From Thiomonas delicata (GTDB lineage: Bacteria > Pseudomonadota > Gammaproteobacteria > Burkholderiales > Burkholderiaceae_C), in NCBI RefSeq assembly GCF_900088825.1, contig NZ_LT592171.1:522009-586008 (forward strand): DNA of 64,000 nucleotides, written 5' to 3'. This document shows positions 50,464 through 59,646 of the stretch, one piece after another. The notes beneath the pieces were generated by a model, which saw only the letters and a list, made by a program, of their open reading frames with translations, did no database searches and was not told where the DNA came from. Position numbers and translations under genes: made by a program. Positions within the stretch are counted from its first letter, which is position 1. Each line of letters begins with the position of its first letter.

Positions 50464-51144
50464 TCACAGCAGCCCGGCCTGGGCGAAGGAGAACACCCGT
50501 TCGCGCGTGACGACGAAGTGGTCGAGCATGCGCACGTCCACCAGGCCGAGTGCCGATTTCAGGCGCTCGGTGAGCACGCGGTCGGCCGCTGACGGCTCGG
50601 TCACGCCCGACGGATGGTTGTGCGCGACGACGATGGCCGAGGCGTTCAGCGCCAGCGCCTGCTTGACCACCTCGCGCGGGTAGACGCTGGTCTGCGCCAG
50701 CGTGCCGTGCGACAGTTCCACCGCGCTGATGAGTTGGTGCCGCGTGTCGAGGAACAGCGCGGCGAAGACCTCGATCTCCCGTCCGCCCAGCCACAGCCGG
50801 AGGTAGTCGCCCACCGCCTGCGGGCTGTCGAGCATGGCGCGTTCGCGCATCTGCTCGGTCAGGGCGCGCCGGGCCAGTTCCAGCACGGCGGCCAGTTCCG
50901 CGTACTTCGCCGCCCCCAGGCCCTTGATGGCGCGCAGCGCGCCGGCCTCGGCGTGCAGCAGGCCGTGCAGCCCGCCGAAGCGGTCGATGAGGGCGGCTCC
51001 CAGGTCCAGCGCGCTGGCGCCGCGCACGCCGGTGCGCAGCAGCAGGGCGATCAGCTCGGCGTCGGCCAGGGCCTGCGGCCCGCGCGCAAGCAGTTTCTCG
51101 CGCGGTCGGGCGTCCGGCGGCAGATCGGCGATGCGTGTGGCCAT
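50464..51144 (-). CDS. radC: RadC family JAB-domain protein
   Basis: Protein of 226 aa. The N-terminal helix-hairpin-helix region includes [20 protein letters not shown]. The JAB/MPN domain has the JAMM-type metal motif [14 protein letters not shown] with an upstream [12 protein letters not shown]. RadC was once called a DNA-repair protein, but its function is not settled. It diverges from fkpB, with only 45 bp between the two starts. Confidence 0.93.
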   Translation of the reverse strand: MATRIADLPPDARPREKLLARGPQALADAELIALLLRTGVRGASALDLGAALIDRFGGLHGLLHAEAGALRAIKGLGAAKYAELAAVLELARRALTEQMRERAMLDSPQAVGDYLRLWLGGREIEVFAALFLDTRHQLISAVELSHGTLAQTSVYPREVVKQALALNASAIVVAHNHPSGVTEPSAADRVLTERLKSALGLVDVRMLDHFVVTRERVFSFAQAGLL

Positions 51145-51155
51145 GGGCTCAAACC

Positions 51156-51161
51156 TACAAT
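51156..51161 (+). promoter_or_regulatory. -10 element upstream of fkpB
   Basis: TACAAT lies between the radC and fkpB starts. Used as a -10 it puts the transcript start near 51168, so the ATG at 51160 cannot be the fkpB start and the GTG at 51190 becomes likely. No clear -35 was seen. Confidence 0.45.
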
Positions 51162-51189
51162 GACTGTTTGCCCCCGGAGTTTAGAGACT

Positions 51190-51639
51190 GTGGCTTGCGT
51201 GCGCCCCGATTCCTTGCTGACCCTGCATTACCGCCTGGCCGCGCAGGACGGGCGCGACTGGGTCAACACCCACGGCCATCGGCCGGCCACCCTCACGCTG
51301 GGGGCCGGCCAGCTCGCGCCCGAACTGGAGGCCTGCCTGCTGGGCCTGGAGGAGGGCGCCTCGGCGCGTTTCGAGCTGCCGCCCGGCGCGGCATTCGGCG
51401 CGACGGACCCGGCCCGGGTGCAGCGCGTGGCGCGCGCCGCGCTGGAAGCCCTCGTGCCGCACGACGTGTCGCTTCAACCGGGAGACACCGTGCAGCTCGC
51501 GGCCTTGTCCGCCCGCGGCGGCGCACCCGCGGCCGCCATGGTCAGCCAGGCCGCCGACGCATGGGTCGAGCTGGACTTCAACCATCCCCTGGCGGGCAAG
51601 GCCGTCGTGTTCGAAGTGCAAATTCTGAGCGTGCTATGA
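51190..51639 (+). CDS. fkpB: FKBP-type peptidyl-prolyl isomerase (SlpA/FkpB-like)
   Basis: SlyD-like prolyl isomerase/chaperone of 149 aa. It has the FKBP N-terminal strand [41 protein letters not shown], an insert-in-flap region, and closing [18 protein letters not shown]. The GTG at 51190 is preferred; an ATG at 51160 overlaps a -10-like TACAAT, and a GTG at 51199 is also possible. Its stop overlaps the ispH ATG (ATGA). The fkpB-ispH pair is common in proteobacteria. Confidence 0.87.
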   Translation: MACVRPDSLLTLHYRLAAQDGRDWVNTHGHRPATLTLGAGQLAPELEACLLGLEEGASARFELPPGAAFGATDPARVQRVARAALEALVPHDVSLQPGDTVQLAALSARGGAPAAAMVSQAADAWVELDFNHPLAGKAVVFEVQILSVL

Positions 51640-52625
51640 ACGCCAAAACTCCCGACGCTTCGGCGTCCGGCCTCGACGTGCTGCTGGCCAGCCCGCGCGG
51701 TTTCTGCGCCGGGGTCGACCGCGCCATCGACATCGTCGAGCGCGCGCTGCAGTTGTTCGGCGCGCCCATCTACGTGCGCCACGAGATCGTGCACAACACC
51801 ACCGTGGTGCAAAGCCTGCGCGCCAAGGGGGCCGTGTTCGTCGACGCCCTGGAGGATGTTCCCGCCGGCGCCATCCTGGTGTTCTCCGCGCACGGGGTGT
51901 CGCAAGCTGTGCGGCAAGAGGCCGAAGCGCGCGGGCTGAAGGTGTTCGACGCCACCTGCCCGCTCGTCACGAAGGTGCATGTGGAAGTGGCCAGGATGCA
52001 CCGCGAGAACCTGCACTTGGTGATGATCGGCCACGCCGGCCATCCCGAGGTGGAAGGGACGATGGGGCAGGCCGAGGGCGTGCACCTGGTGCAGGCGCCC
52101 GAAGACGTGTCGCTGCTGCCGTTTCCGGCCACGGACGAGGTCGCCTACGTGACCCAGACCACGCTGTCGGTGGACGACGCGGCGGCCATCGTCGCCGCGC
52201 TGCGCGCCCGCTACCCCCATCTGCGCGAGCCCAAGAAGCAGGACATCTGCTACGCCACGCAGAACCGGCAGGACGCCGTGAAGTTCATGGCCCCGCAGGT
52301 GGACGTGGTCATCGTCGTCGGCAGCCCCAGCAGCTCCAACTCCAACCGTTTGCGCGAGGTGGCCGCCCGGCTCGGACGGCCCGCCCATATGGTGGACACG
52401 GCCGCCGACCTGCGCGCCGAGTGGCTGCAGGGCGCGCAGCGCGTGGGCGTGACTGCCGGGGCGTCCGCGCCGGAAAGCCTGGTGCAGCAGGTCATCGCCA
52501 GGCTGCGCGAACTCGGCGCCAGGAACGTGCGCGAATTGGAAGGCGTCATCGAGCAGGTGCAATTCCCGCTCCCCAAGGGCCTGGGCGCCAGGGCCGACCA
52601 GACCCCGCCCGCCGCGCGCGGCTGA
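51636..52625 (+). CDS. ispH: 4-hydroxy-3-methylbut-2-enyl diphosphate reductase
   Basis: Iron-sulfur enzyme of 329 aa for the last step of the MEP isoprenoid pathway, making IPP and DMAPP. The three conserved cluster cysteines are C24 (GFCAGV), C108 (DATCPL) and C205 (DICYAT). The catalytic segments [24 protein letters not shown] and SSSNSNRL are present. It is coupled to fkpB and followed by serS after 36 bp. Confidence 0.97.
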   Translation: MNAKTPDASASGLDVLLASPRGFCAGVDRAIDIVERALQLFGAPIYVRHEIVHNTTVVQSLRAKGAVFVDALEDVPAGAILVFSAHGVSQAVRQEAEARGLKVFDATCPLVTKVHVEVARMHRENLHLVMIGHAGHPEVEGTMGQAEGVHLVQAPEDVSLLPFPATDEVAYVTQTTLSVDDAAAIVAALRARYPHLREPKKQDICYATQNRQDAVKFMAPQVDVVIVVGSPSSSNSNRLREVAARLGRPAHMVDTAADLRAEWLQGAQRVGVTAGASAPESLVQQVIARLRELGARNVRELEGVIEQVQFPLPKGLGARADQTPPAARG

Positions 52626-53957
<1,332 letters not shown>

Positions 53958-54047
53958 GCCGGCCTGCTAAACTTGCACGTTTTGCTCCGCGCCAGACAGT
54001 TCACGGCGCTCGTGAGCAAACCGCTTGCCGAACGCAAGCACACCCTT

Positions 54048-54138
54048 GGAAAGGTGGCAGAGTGGTCGAATGCGCCGGACTCGAAATCCGGTGTACGGTT
54101 CTTCCGTACCGTGGGTTCGAATCCCACCCTTTCCGCCA
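54048..54138 (+). tRNA. tRNA-Ser(CGA)
   Basis: A type II tRNA of 91 nt including the encoded CCA. The acceptor stem is GGAAAGG with CCTTTCC, with discriminator G and CCA at 54136-54138. The anticodon arm CCGGA-CTCGAAA-TCCGG carries CGA at 54082-54084. A long variable arm (GTACGG...CCGTAC) and the T arm with GGTTCGAATCC follow. The 3' end of this gene is the likely attachment site of the mobile element that begins next. Confidence 0.97.
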
Positions 54139-54250
54139 AAACACAGTAAGGTCCTGATTCATCATGGCTTTTTTGTTTTCTGGAGTTCACTAGCGTTCAC
54201 TGTCGTTCAGTCTGGTTTCACAGTTCAGTGCACCAAATTTGCACCAAGAA
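54139..54250. other. predicted attL/arm region of an integrated element
   Basis: AT-rich DNA directly after tRNA-Ser. The hexamer GTTCAC or GTTCAG occurs at 54185, 54195 and 54205, exactly 10 bp apart, and again at 54223. TGCACCAA occurs twice as a direct repeat (54229-54236 and 54240-54247). Phased short repeats beside a tRNA 3' end are typical of tyrosine-integrase arm-binding sites. The core crossover would lie in the tRNA 3' end, but the matching right end is outside the window. Confidence 0.6.
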
Positions 54251-54357
54251 TTGGACCAGAAATACCGATGCATGTAATCATACAAGTTGTTGTTATATAA
54301 GAGATTTTTTTGAATTCTCGCTTGCGCAACTTGGTTGAGCTAGGTTAAGCTGGATGC

Positions 54358-54759
54358 ATGGACTGGGAACTCGACCTCGGCACTGACTTGTTGCGCCCCC
54401 TTGATGAGGGGGCAGTGGCAGCAGTGCTGGCCCTTGAGCCGGGCACGCCTGAGTTCGAAGCTGCCTTCTGGGGACTGTTCGGGGGCTGTGATTTGCCCAG
54501 ATCCCTGCCCAATCAGTGGGTCTGGCTTGCGAATTTGCCGCAGTCCCTCGCGCTCAGGAGACTGCGGCTCATCGCGTTGCGTCGTTGGATTTCGGGTGCG
54601 CACAAAGCCCTCAGCGCCGGTGCCGTGCCTGTCAGAGCGATGGCGTGGCTCCGCCGCGTGGGGGCCTCGTGGCCACCTGATCCAGTTCAGTGCAAGGCGG
54701 CTGGCGTTGCCGCAGTCCTGACTCCCCGCTTGGCTCGCCCCAATCCGTCGCCGGCCTGA
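54358..54759 (+). CDS. hypothetical protein, first gene of the element
   Basis: A possible gene of 133 aa starting MDWELDLGTDLLRPL. The N-terminal half is acidic and Trp-rich, and the C-terminal half is basic. No family is recognised. The start has only a weak ribosome-binding site (GGA close to the ATG). It is the first open frame of any length after the tRNA, and its base composition is closer to the element than to the chromosome. It could be spurious. Confidence 0.45.
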   Translation: MDWELDLGTDLLRPLDEGAVAAVLALEPGTPEFEAAFWGLFGGCDLPRSLPNQWVWLANLPQSLALRRLRLIALRRWISGAHKALSAGAVPVRAMAWLRRVGASWPPDPVQCKAAGVAAVLTPRLARPNPSPA

Positions 54760-54890
54760 TCGGCTGGCCGAGCACGGGGCATCATTCTTTCCGCATTCGG
54801 CAGGCGCATCTGACCTGAGTCAGGCAGTGCAAAGCTAGCCGCAGGCCTCCATTCCGCCCGCAGCGCCTGAACCATTTGAAGGTTCAGGAA

Positions 54891-55229
54891 ATGGATCGAT
54901 ACGCGCAGGTGCTTTCCGGCTTGCTGGAACGGCACTCAATTCGGCTCAGCATCGAAGAGGCGACCCGGCTGGTCTTGGGGAAGACCAAGGTCACAGGTTA
55001 CAAACTTTTGCGCGAGGGGAAGTTTCCCCTCCCCGTGCACGGGGGAGGCAAGGAAGACTATTTCGTCAGGCTCCAAGATGTAGCTGCTCTGCTATGCGAT
55101 GTGCAACTGCCGCAGCAGGAGCAGGCTGGGGCGCCCTCGACTTCGGCCCCGCGCCGCGTCGGTCGGCCGACGCGGGCCGAACAGTTGGCAGAGGAACGGC
55201 GGCGGGCGCTCGATAGGGGCGCAGCATGA
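54891..55229 (+). CDS. small predicted DNA-binding (HTH) protein
   Basis: Protein of 112 aa. A winged-helix or AlpA-like motif is suggested by IEEATRLVLGKTKVTGYKLL followed by KEDYFVRLQDVAALL. A basic GRPTRAEQLAEERRRA tail follows. Such small regulators often precede plasmid or ICE replication genes and may repress them or act in excision. The ATG at 54891 is used because AAGG lies 8 nt upstream; a TTG at 54876 is an alternative. It overlaps the next gene by four bases and heads the four-gene replication/mobilisation operon. Confidence 0.65.
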   Translation: MDRYAQVLSGLLERHSIRLSIEEATRLVLGKTKVTGYKLLREGKFPLPVHGGGKEDYFVRLQDVAALLCDVQLPQQEQAGAPSTSAPRRVGRPTRAEQLAEERRRALDRGAA

Positions 55230-56200
55230 GTTTCTTCGACCGCTTCCAACCCCTAGCTATAGGTCGGGCCATCCAAACCGAATGGCCGGCGCCTGAATAC
55301 ATTCTTGGGCCGCTCCAACCCGGAGACGTGGGCCTGATTTCGGGGGCGGACGGCCTAGGCAAAAGCTATGTGGCTGCATGCGCTGCCATGGCCGCAGCCT
55401 GTGGCCGCGCTGACCTTTTTGGCGGTATGTGGAATGTGCCTCGCACGGCCGCGAAGGTCATCTACTTTGCAGTTGAAGACCGCCTAACCGACCACGGCCG
55501 ACGCCTGCAATGGCTTGGGCGGCACGCCCGCATGTTCGATGGCTTGCACATTGAAGATGAGGACGACAGCGTAACCCTGATGCCAACCGAAGGCGAGCGC
55601 ATTCCGCTGGTGGAGCGCGAAGGAAAACCGGGGCAGTACGCAGTAACGCCGATAGGGAAGGAATGGGCTGAACACATCAAGCCGTACCGACTGGTGGTGA
55701 TCGACCCACTCCGGGCATTCCACGGGCTTGAAGAGAGCGACGGCGCAGGGATGGACTTTTTCGCGCGATGGCTTGTTTCAGTTGCGATGGGAAACCAGCA
55801 GGTCATCCTGGCAGTGCACCACGCAAGCCAGTCGGCCATTCTCGACCGTCGAGACGACCACCACTCGGGCCGTGGTGCGACCGACCTGCCCGCAGCATGT
55901 CGGGCCGTGTGGGTGCTGCGTGCGCTTAACGATAAAGAAGCCGACGTGCTGGACGAGGGAGACGACCGGCGCTTGTGGCGAACTCTCGTGAATGGTAAGG
56001 CCAGTCATGGCGAGGAATCGGCAACGCGATACCTGCGCAAACAGGAACACGGCGTGCTGCGTGTCGGTCGATTGACAACGGCAGCGCCCAAGGAGCAAGC
56101 CGCGCCGCGCAACAGTTATGCAGAGGCGAAGCAAGGTACTAACGCAGCCGATCTGATCGCGGCGCTGCGCGCCAGCGGCAAGGAGAATCGCCATGGCTGA
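55226..56200 (+). CDS. RepA-like replicative helicase (AAA_25 ATPase)
   Basis: RecA-fold ATPase of 324 aa, resembling the hexameric RepA helicase of IncQ/RSF1010-type plasmids. Walker A is GADGLGKS at 40-47. Walker B reads RLVVIDPLRAF near 155. A conserved HHASQSA and RGATDLPAACRAVW segment follow, as in the RepA/DnaB-like family. It would unwind DNA at an origin. It starts in an ATGA overlap with the HTH gene and overlaps the RepC-like gene by 8 bp. The C-terminal 40 residues are not conserved-looking. Confidence 0.78.
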   Translation: MSFFDRFQPLAIGRAIQTEWPAPEYILGPLQPGDVGLISGADGLGKSYVAACAAMAAACGRADLFGGMWNVPRTAAKVIYFAVEDRLTDHGRRLQWLGRHARMFDGLHIEDEDDSVTLMPTEGERIPLVEREGKPGQYAVTPIGKEWAEHIKPYRLVVIDPLRAFHGLEESDGAGMDFFARWLVSVAMGNQQVILAVHHASQSAILDRRDDHHSGRGATDLPAACRAVWVLRALNDKEADVLDEGDDRRLWRTLVNGKASHGEESATRYLRKQEHGVLRVGRLTTAAPKEQAAPRNSYAEAKQGTNAADLIAALRASGKENRHG

Positions 56201-57227
56201 TCGAGTCGCTCCGACGATAACGGTTACTCCGGCCCGTGTTCGGCTCGCCGAGCCGAGCCAACGCCCGGGCGGGCGCGCAGGGGAATGGCTTGAAACCAGT
56301 TGGGGGCGCTGCCAGGTCAAAGGTCGCCTGGGCCAGCGACACATGGACGTGCTCGAAGCCATCATGTTCCACGCCCAGTCCTGGGAACTCAAGGGTGATG
56401 GCGCGGCTTGGTTGATCATCGATCCGGCATCCCTGCGGCGGGCAATTAGCGACGGCAACCATAGCTCCAGACGCCTCAAAGAATGGCTTGTCGAGATCAT
56501 GCAGGCGGTCGTGTGCATCGAAGCGCCGCGCCTCGGCGAGGTCAAAGAGGGCCATCTGATCGACGAGCGGAGGGACTCGCCAACCCTGGTCCGCGACCCA
56601 CTGCCCATGGGTCCAAAGAAACGAGGGGATGAGATCGTCGAGGACGAGAATCGGCGCCGGTCAGGCAAGCGCACGCTGTGGGAAATCAGATTGGGTTCGC
56701 CCATGATGTTCTTGCTTGCCCATGATGTGACGCTGTGGCACGACCCGGGGCCTATCTCCAAACTCAGGCATGGCATCAGCCAAGCCATCGCCAGACTGAT
56801 GCTGTCGCACAGCGATCAGGACGGGGTGCTGGTGCTTTTCATAGAGACCGCGATCAAAGCTGTCTGCGGTCAGGACATCGGGTCCGGTGCGCTTCGCAAG
56901 GCGCGGCACCTCATCAAGCAGGACACAGATCGGCTTTTGGACTGCGGTATTTTTTTCGACGGCGAACGACTGCGCCGCGTTCCGCAACGGCCCGATGCCG
57001 TTCCGCAACGGCCCAACAGCGTTCCGCACCGGTCCGGTGCGTTCCGCAGAGGCCCGGGTCACTTAGGTCTTTCAGGCTCCCCAGAGCCTGAACAGGCGGC
57101 TCCGGCCGCCGCCGTCCAGGCGAACGGGCCTGCGGCCCACTACCCGGCTGTCGCCGGTGCTGCGGCGAACCCGGTCGGCAAGGGGCCGGCTGCCGTTCCG
57201 CCTGTCGGCGGGGAGGGGAAGACATGA
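56193..57227 (+). CDS. RepC-like replication initiator (tentative)
   Basis: Protein of 344 aa. The first 265 or so residues look like a double winged-helix initiator, with QRHMDVLEAIMFHAQ, SRRLKEWLVEIMQ, an RLMLSHSDQDG segment and an ALRKARHLIKQDTDRLLDCG segment like that of IncQ RepC. After about 265 the sequence becomes Pro/Ala-rich, and its DNA there contains four iteron-like repeats. Its position directly after the RepA-like helicase supports a role in starting replication. The assignment rests mainly on context. It overlaps the next gene in an ATGA. Confidence 0.55.
   Translation: MADRVAPTITVTPARVRLAEPSQRPGGRAGEWLETSWGRCQVKGRLGQRHMDVLEAIMFHAQSWELKGDGAAWLIIDPASLRRAISDGNHSSRRLKEWLVEIMQAVVCIEAPRLGEVKEGHLIDERRDSPTLVRDPLPMGPKKRGDEIVEDENRRRSGKRTLWEIRLGSPMMFLLAHDVTLWHDPGPISKLRHGISQAIARLMLSHSDQDGVLVLFIETAIKAVCGQDIGSGALRKARHLIKQDTDRLLDCGIFFDGERLRRVPQRPDAVPQRPNSVPHRSGAFRRGPGHLGLSGSPEPEQAAPAAAVQANGPAAHYPAVAGAAANPVGKGPAAVPPVGGEGKT
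56978..57059 (+). repeat. iteron-like direct repeats in the repC-like gene
   Basis: Four direct repeats share the core CGTTCCGCA and a following GG-CC. They begin at 56978, 56999, 57020 and 57040, so the spacing is 21, 21 and 20 bp. A fifth partial copy (CGTTCCGC) starts at 57194. The last full copy is in a different reading frame from the first three, so the DNA, not the protein, is what is kept. Spacing of 20-22 bp is typical of iterons bound by initiators such as RepC. Confidence 0.6.
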
Positions 57228-58219
57228 CCTTCCCCAGACTGTCCTACGCGGAACGCATCGAAATTTCCGAGCGCAAGCAACTTCAAGTGCTTAACTTTTT
57301 GGCCAGCGGCGAGCAGTGGTCCACGCTGCCTGTTATCGCTGAATTACTGAATTTGAGCGAGCGCACCGCAGGGAGAACAGTTTCTCAACTGGTTCGCCAA
57401 GGGTTTTTGCAGGTGGAGCACGTCCGCATTGCCTCTGGAAAATCAATCACAGGCACGCTCTTGGTTGGAATCACTCATGCAGGAATGGTAAGGGCTGGAT
57501 TACCAGAGTCAGCGTTGCGCCCATTCGATTTTAGAAAGGTTGGCGCATTGACCATGGCTCACCATATTCAGACTCAACGAGCAAGGCTGGCCGCTGAAGC
57601 GTTCGGATGGAATAAATGGGTGCCTGGACGATTACTTTATGGGCAGGGCTGGCATGCTGTGCCGGACGCCATTTCTATTGATCAATTCCGCAAGAAGTGC
57701 GGAATCGAAATCGAGCGCACCATAAAAGATAAAAAAGATTATCGGTCGCTAATTGCGCGCCATCTCGCCAATGTGCGGGATGGACATTATGAATATGTCG
57801 CTTATCTCGTCAGTCCTGACATGTGCGCAGGGTTCAAGAAAATGCTTTTCGGGATCACCTATTTGGTATGGAAAGGCAAACAAATTGAATTTCTGGATCG
57901 CCACAAGAAAAAATTTGTGATTGCGGGTTGGGATGAATTTCCAGCAAATCTAACTTCTGCATCGCAAGATGATGGAGAAGTGGATGATTTTTCGTTTCGA
58001 TGGGAGCAGGTTCGTGATGATTACTTTGTTGCGAAGCGCGGGGATTATGAGCTGGTTGTGGAGCGTCCGGCCAGCTACCGCCCGGATGCAAAGACCGAAT
58101 ACATCTGGCGACTCATCCTGCAAGAAGATCCCCTCCACATGTCCGAGTCGCGCTTCCACTCGGTGGTCGATGCGCAACGTGACGCCGAGACCTATGTCCT
58201 TCATCACGTCAAACTTTGA
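57224..58219 (+). CDS. MobC/replication-relaxation-like protein
   Basis: Protein of 331 aa. An N-terminal winged helix includes LPVIAELLNLSERTAGRTVSQLVRQG. A middle domain has HAVPDAISID and GIEIERTIKDKKDYRSLI, which fit the replication-relaxation (MobC-type) fold with a nuclease-like acidic core. Such proteins bind DNA near plasmid/ICE transfer origins. Its base composition is clearly more AT-rich than the repA/repC-like genes before it, suggesting a separate origin. It ends just before the hairpin-dense non-coding block. Confidence 0.55.
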   Translation: MTFPRLSYAERIEISERKQLQVLNFLASGEQWSTLPVIAELLNLSERTAGRTVSQLVRQGFLQVEHVRIASGKSITGTLLVGITHAGMVRAGLPESALRPFDFRKVGALTMAHHIQTQRARLAAEAFGWNKWVPGRLLYGQGWHAVPDAISIDQFRKKCGIEIERTIKDKKDYRSLIARHLANVRDGHYEYVAYLVSPDMCAGFKKMLFGITYLVWKGKQIEFLDRHKKKFVIAGWDEFPANLTSASQDDGEVDDFSFRWEQVRDDYFVAKRGDYELVVERPASYRPDAKTEYIWRLILQEDPLHMSESRFHSVVDAQRDAETYVLHHVKL

Positions 58220-58231
58220 GAGTGTGAAGAT

Positions 58232-58288
58232 GCTTTGTGCTTACCGCTTTGTGCTTACCGCTTATGCAAAAGCAATAAGCACAAAGCG
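58232..58288. repeat. direct repeat plus 13-bp inverted repeat
   Basis: GCTTTGTGCTTACC is repeated in tandem at 58232 and 58246. CGCTTTGTGCTTA (58245-58257) is the exact inverse of TAAGCACAAAGCG (58276-58288), with an 18-base loop. It starts 13 bp after the MobC-like stop. It may be a transcript end, an attenuator, or a protein-binding site such as a transfer-origin element. Confidence 0.7.
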
Positions 58289-59039
58289 CGGCGCCGACAG
58301 GCGCAAGAACGGGGCAAGGCCCGTTCCCCTGCTGCTCGCTGTGGTTCCAGGCGCGACAGCGCCGGGGCAGTGCGCACAGTCGCTGCGCCTGGCACTCGGC
58401 GCATCTGCCTGGCGTTTCGGTTCGGCGTTTCTTTTTCCGGGGGTCGCTCGATGGCGCAAGCGCCACCCTGGCTGGACGCCAGGGCTGCGCGAGGGGTTTC
58501 ACCCCTCGCTTGTCTCCCTTGGCGCTAGGGCGCCAACCCCCTACGTAGTTGGCCGGCCCCCGGGCGCGGAGCGCCCGGGAACCCGCCTCGCGGGCTGCGT
58601 CCATCAGGCCTGCGGCCTGCTGGACTTGGGCTTGCTGCCGCAAGCCTCGGGCTGGACGCCCGACCCTCGTCTCCCTCGCTGCGCTCGGCGACGGCCCCAG
58701 CCTGCGGCCGGGGCGCGACGCGGGTTCCCGGGCGCTCCGCTTCGGGGCCGGCGGGGCTTCGCCCCCCACGCAGCCACCGGGCGCTGGGGCGCCCTCGATC
58801 CAGCGACGGGCTGCCGCCCTGCTGGATCGTGTCTGCGCGGCTCCCCCGCCCTCGTGTCCGTGCGCTCGACCTCGGCGCGGCCCTTTGGGCCTTGCTCGGC
58901 GCTCGCTTACGGCACTCGGGTACTCGGCCTGGACGGCCTCATACCGCAGTCCGCGCTCCGCTGTCGCTTCGCTGGCTGCGGCCTAAAAACCAAAACCGCC
59001 ACCTGTTTGTCGTTTGTTTTTTATCACCTGGAGATGCAA
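58289..59039. other. hairpin-dense non-coding block
   Basis: Very GC-rich DNA with no credible gene; the open frames here shift strand and have low-complexity sequence. At least ten perfect short hairpins follow one another. Examples are 58489-58497/58501-58509 (9-bp stem, 3-base loop), 58519-58525/58530-58536, 58605-58610/58614-58619, 58629-58635/58640-58646, 58753-58757/58761-58765, 58779-58784/58789-58794 and 58796-58804/58821-58829. A long perfect 21-bp inverted repeat (58566-58586 with 58720-58740) is extended by 58552-58560 with 58744-58752 and encloses many of them. It could be a structured RNA, an origin of replication or transfer, or a cruciform-forming spacer. Confidence 0.65.
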
Positions 59040-59201
59040 ATGTCATTTCAAAACGAAGTCGTTCTGCTTATTAAGTTCATTATTTTACTCGCGATCACCT
59101 TGGGTCCATGGGCCATTGGGTTGATGGTCGTTTTTCGACTTGCATCACGCGGCATGCGGTCCATGTACGGCAAGTTCTCGAAGCACACTGGAGGCCAATA
59201 A
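59040..59201 (+). CDS. 53-aa single-span membrane protein
   Basis: Small protein of 53 aa with one long hydrophobic span (VVLLIKFIILLAITLGPWAIGLMVVF, quoted as FIILLAITLGPWAIGLMVV) and a basic tail. GGAG lies 6 nt before the ATG at 59040; an ATG six bases earlier is also possible. Its TAA overlaps the next ATG by one base, so the two genes are coupled. It looks like an inner-membrane accessory protein of the transfer region; its role is unknown. Confidence 0.62.
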   Translation: MSFQNEVVLLIKFIILLAITLGPWAIGLMVVFRLASRGMRSMYGKFSKHTGGQ

Positions 59202-59644
59202 TGGGATACACATTTGAAAATCATTTCCTGATCCATGTCGAGCGCTGGGTTTTTGATACGCTCAAACGCTCCATCAAGAAAGATTTAAACGAGCAAATTA
59301 ACCCAGGCACTGGGAAGATTGTTACGAGGGCGATTACACGGAACGAGCAGCGGCGCGTAATCGAGAGTTGCGAAGCGCATATTTGCTGGTTAACTAGGTC
59401 GGGAGGCGTTGAGCAGGCAATTGACCAAATGCTTGCCTCCATTTCCTCATTGCATGGCCGCCATCTAGTTTATTTCAAATCGGGTCATTACGCGCTGTTA
59501 TGGGCGTTGCTGATGGAATGTCAGACGAGCACTCGGTGCGTGCATCTGACATATCACCCCGACGCAGAGGATGCAGAGGATGCTTTTTATAAAGATTATC
59601 GGGGCGCTCAGGTCATTCCGTTTGTGTTGCGTGAAAGGGACTGA
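59201..59644 (+). CDS. hypothetical protein of the transfer region
   Basis: Protein of 147 aa with no signal peptide or membrane span, starting MGYTFENHFLIHVERWV. It is mixed alpha/beta in appearance with several His and Cys residues; no family is recognised. GGAGG precedes the ATG at 59201. It overlaps the small membrane-protein gene by one base and ends two bases before the traH start, so it belongs to the transfer operon. Confidence 0.65.
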   Translation: MGYTFENHFLIHVERWVFDTLKRSIKKDLNEQINPGTGKIVTRAITRNEQRRVIESCEAHICWLTRSGGVEQAIDQMLASISSLHGRHLVYFKSGHYALLWALLMECQTSTRCVHLTYHPDAEDAEDAFYKDYRGAQVIPFVLRERD

Positions 59645-59646
59645 AA

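Noticed and set aside
58209-58769. A 186-codon minus-strand open frame in the hairpin block
   Set aside because: It covers many palindromes, is Arg/Ala/Pro-rich without domains and has no ribosome-binding site; the palindromes give matching frames on both strands.
58549-58986. A 145-codon plus-strand open frame in the same block
   Set aside because: Low-complexity Ala/Arg/Ser/Pro sequence with no ribosome-binding site and no family; the DNA hairpins explain the sequence better.
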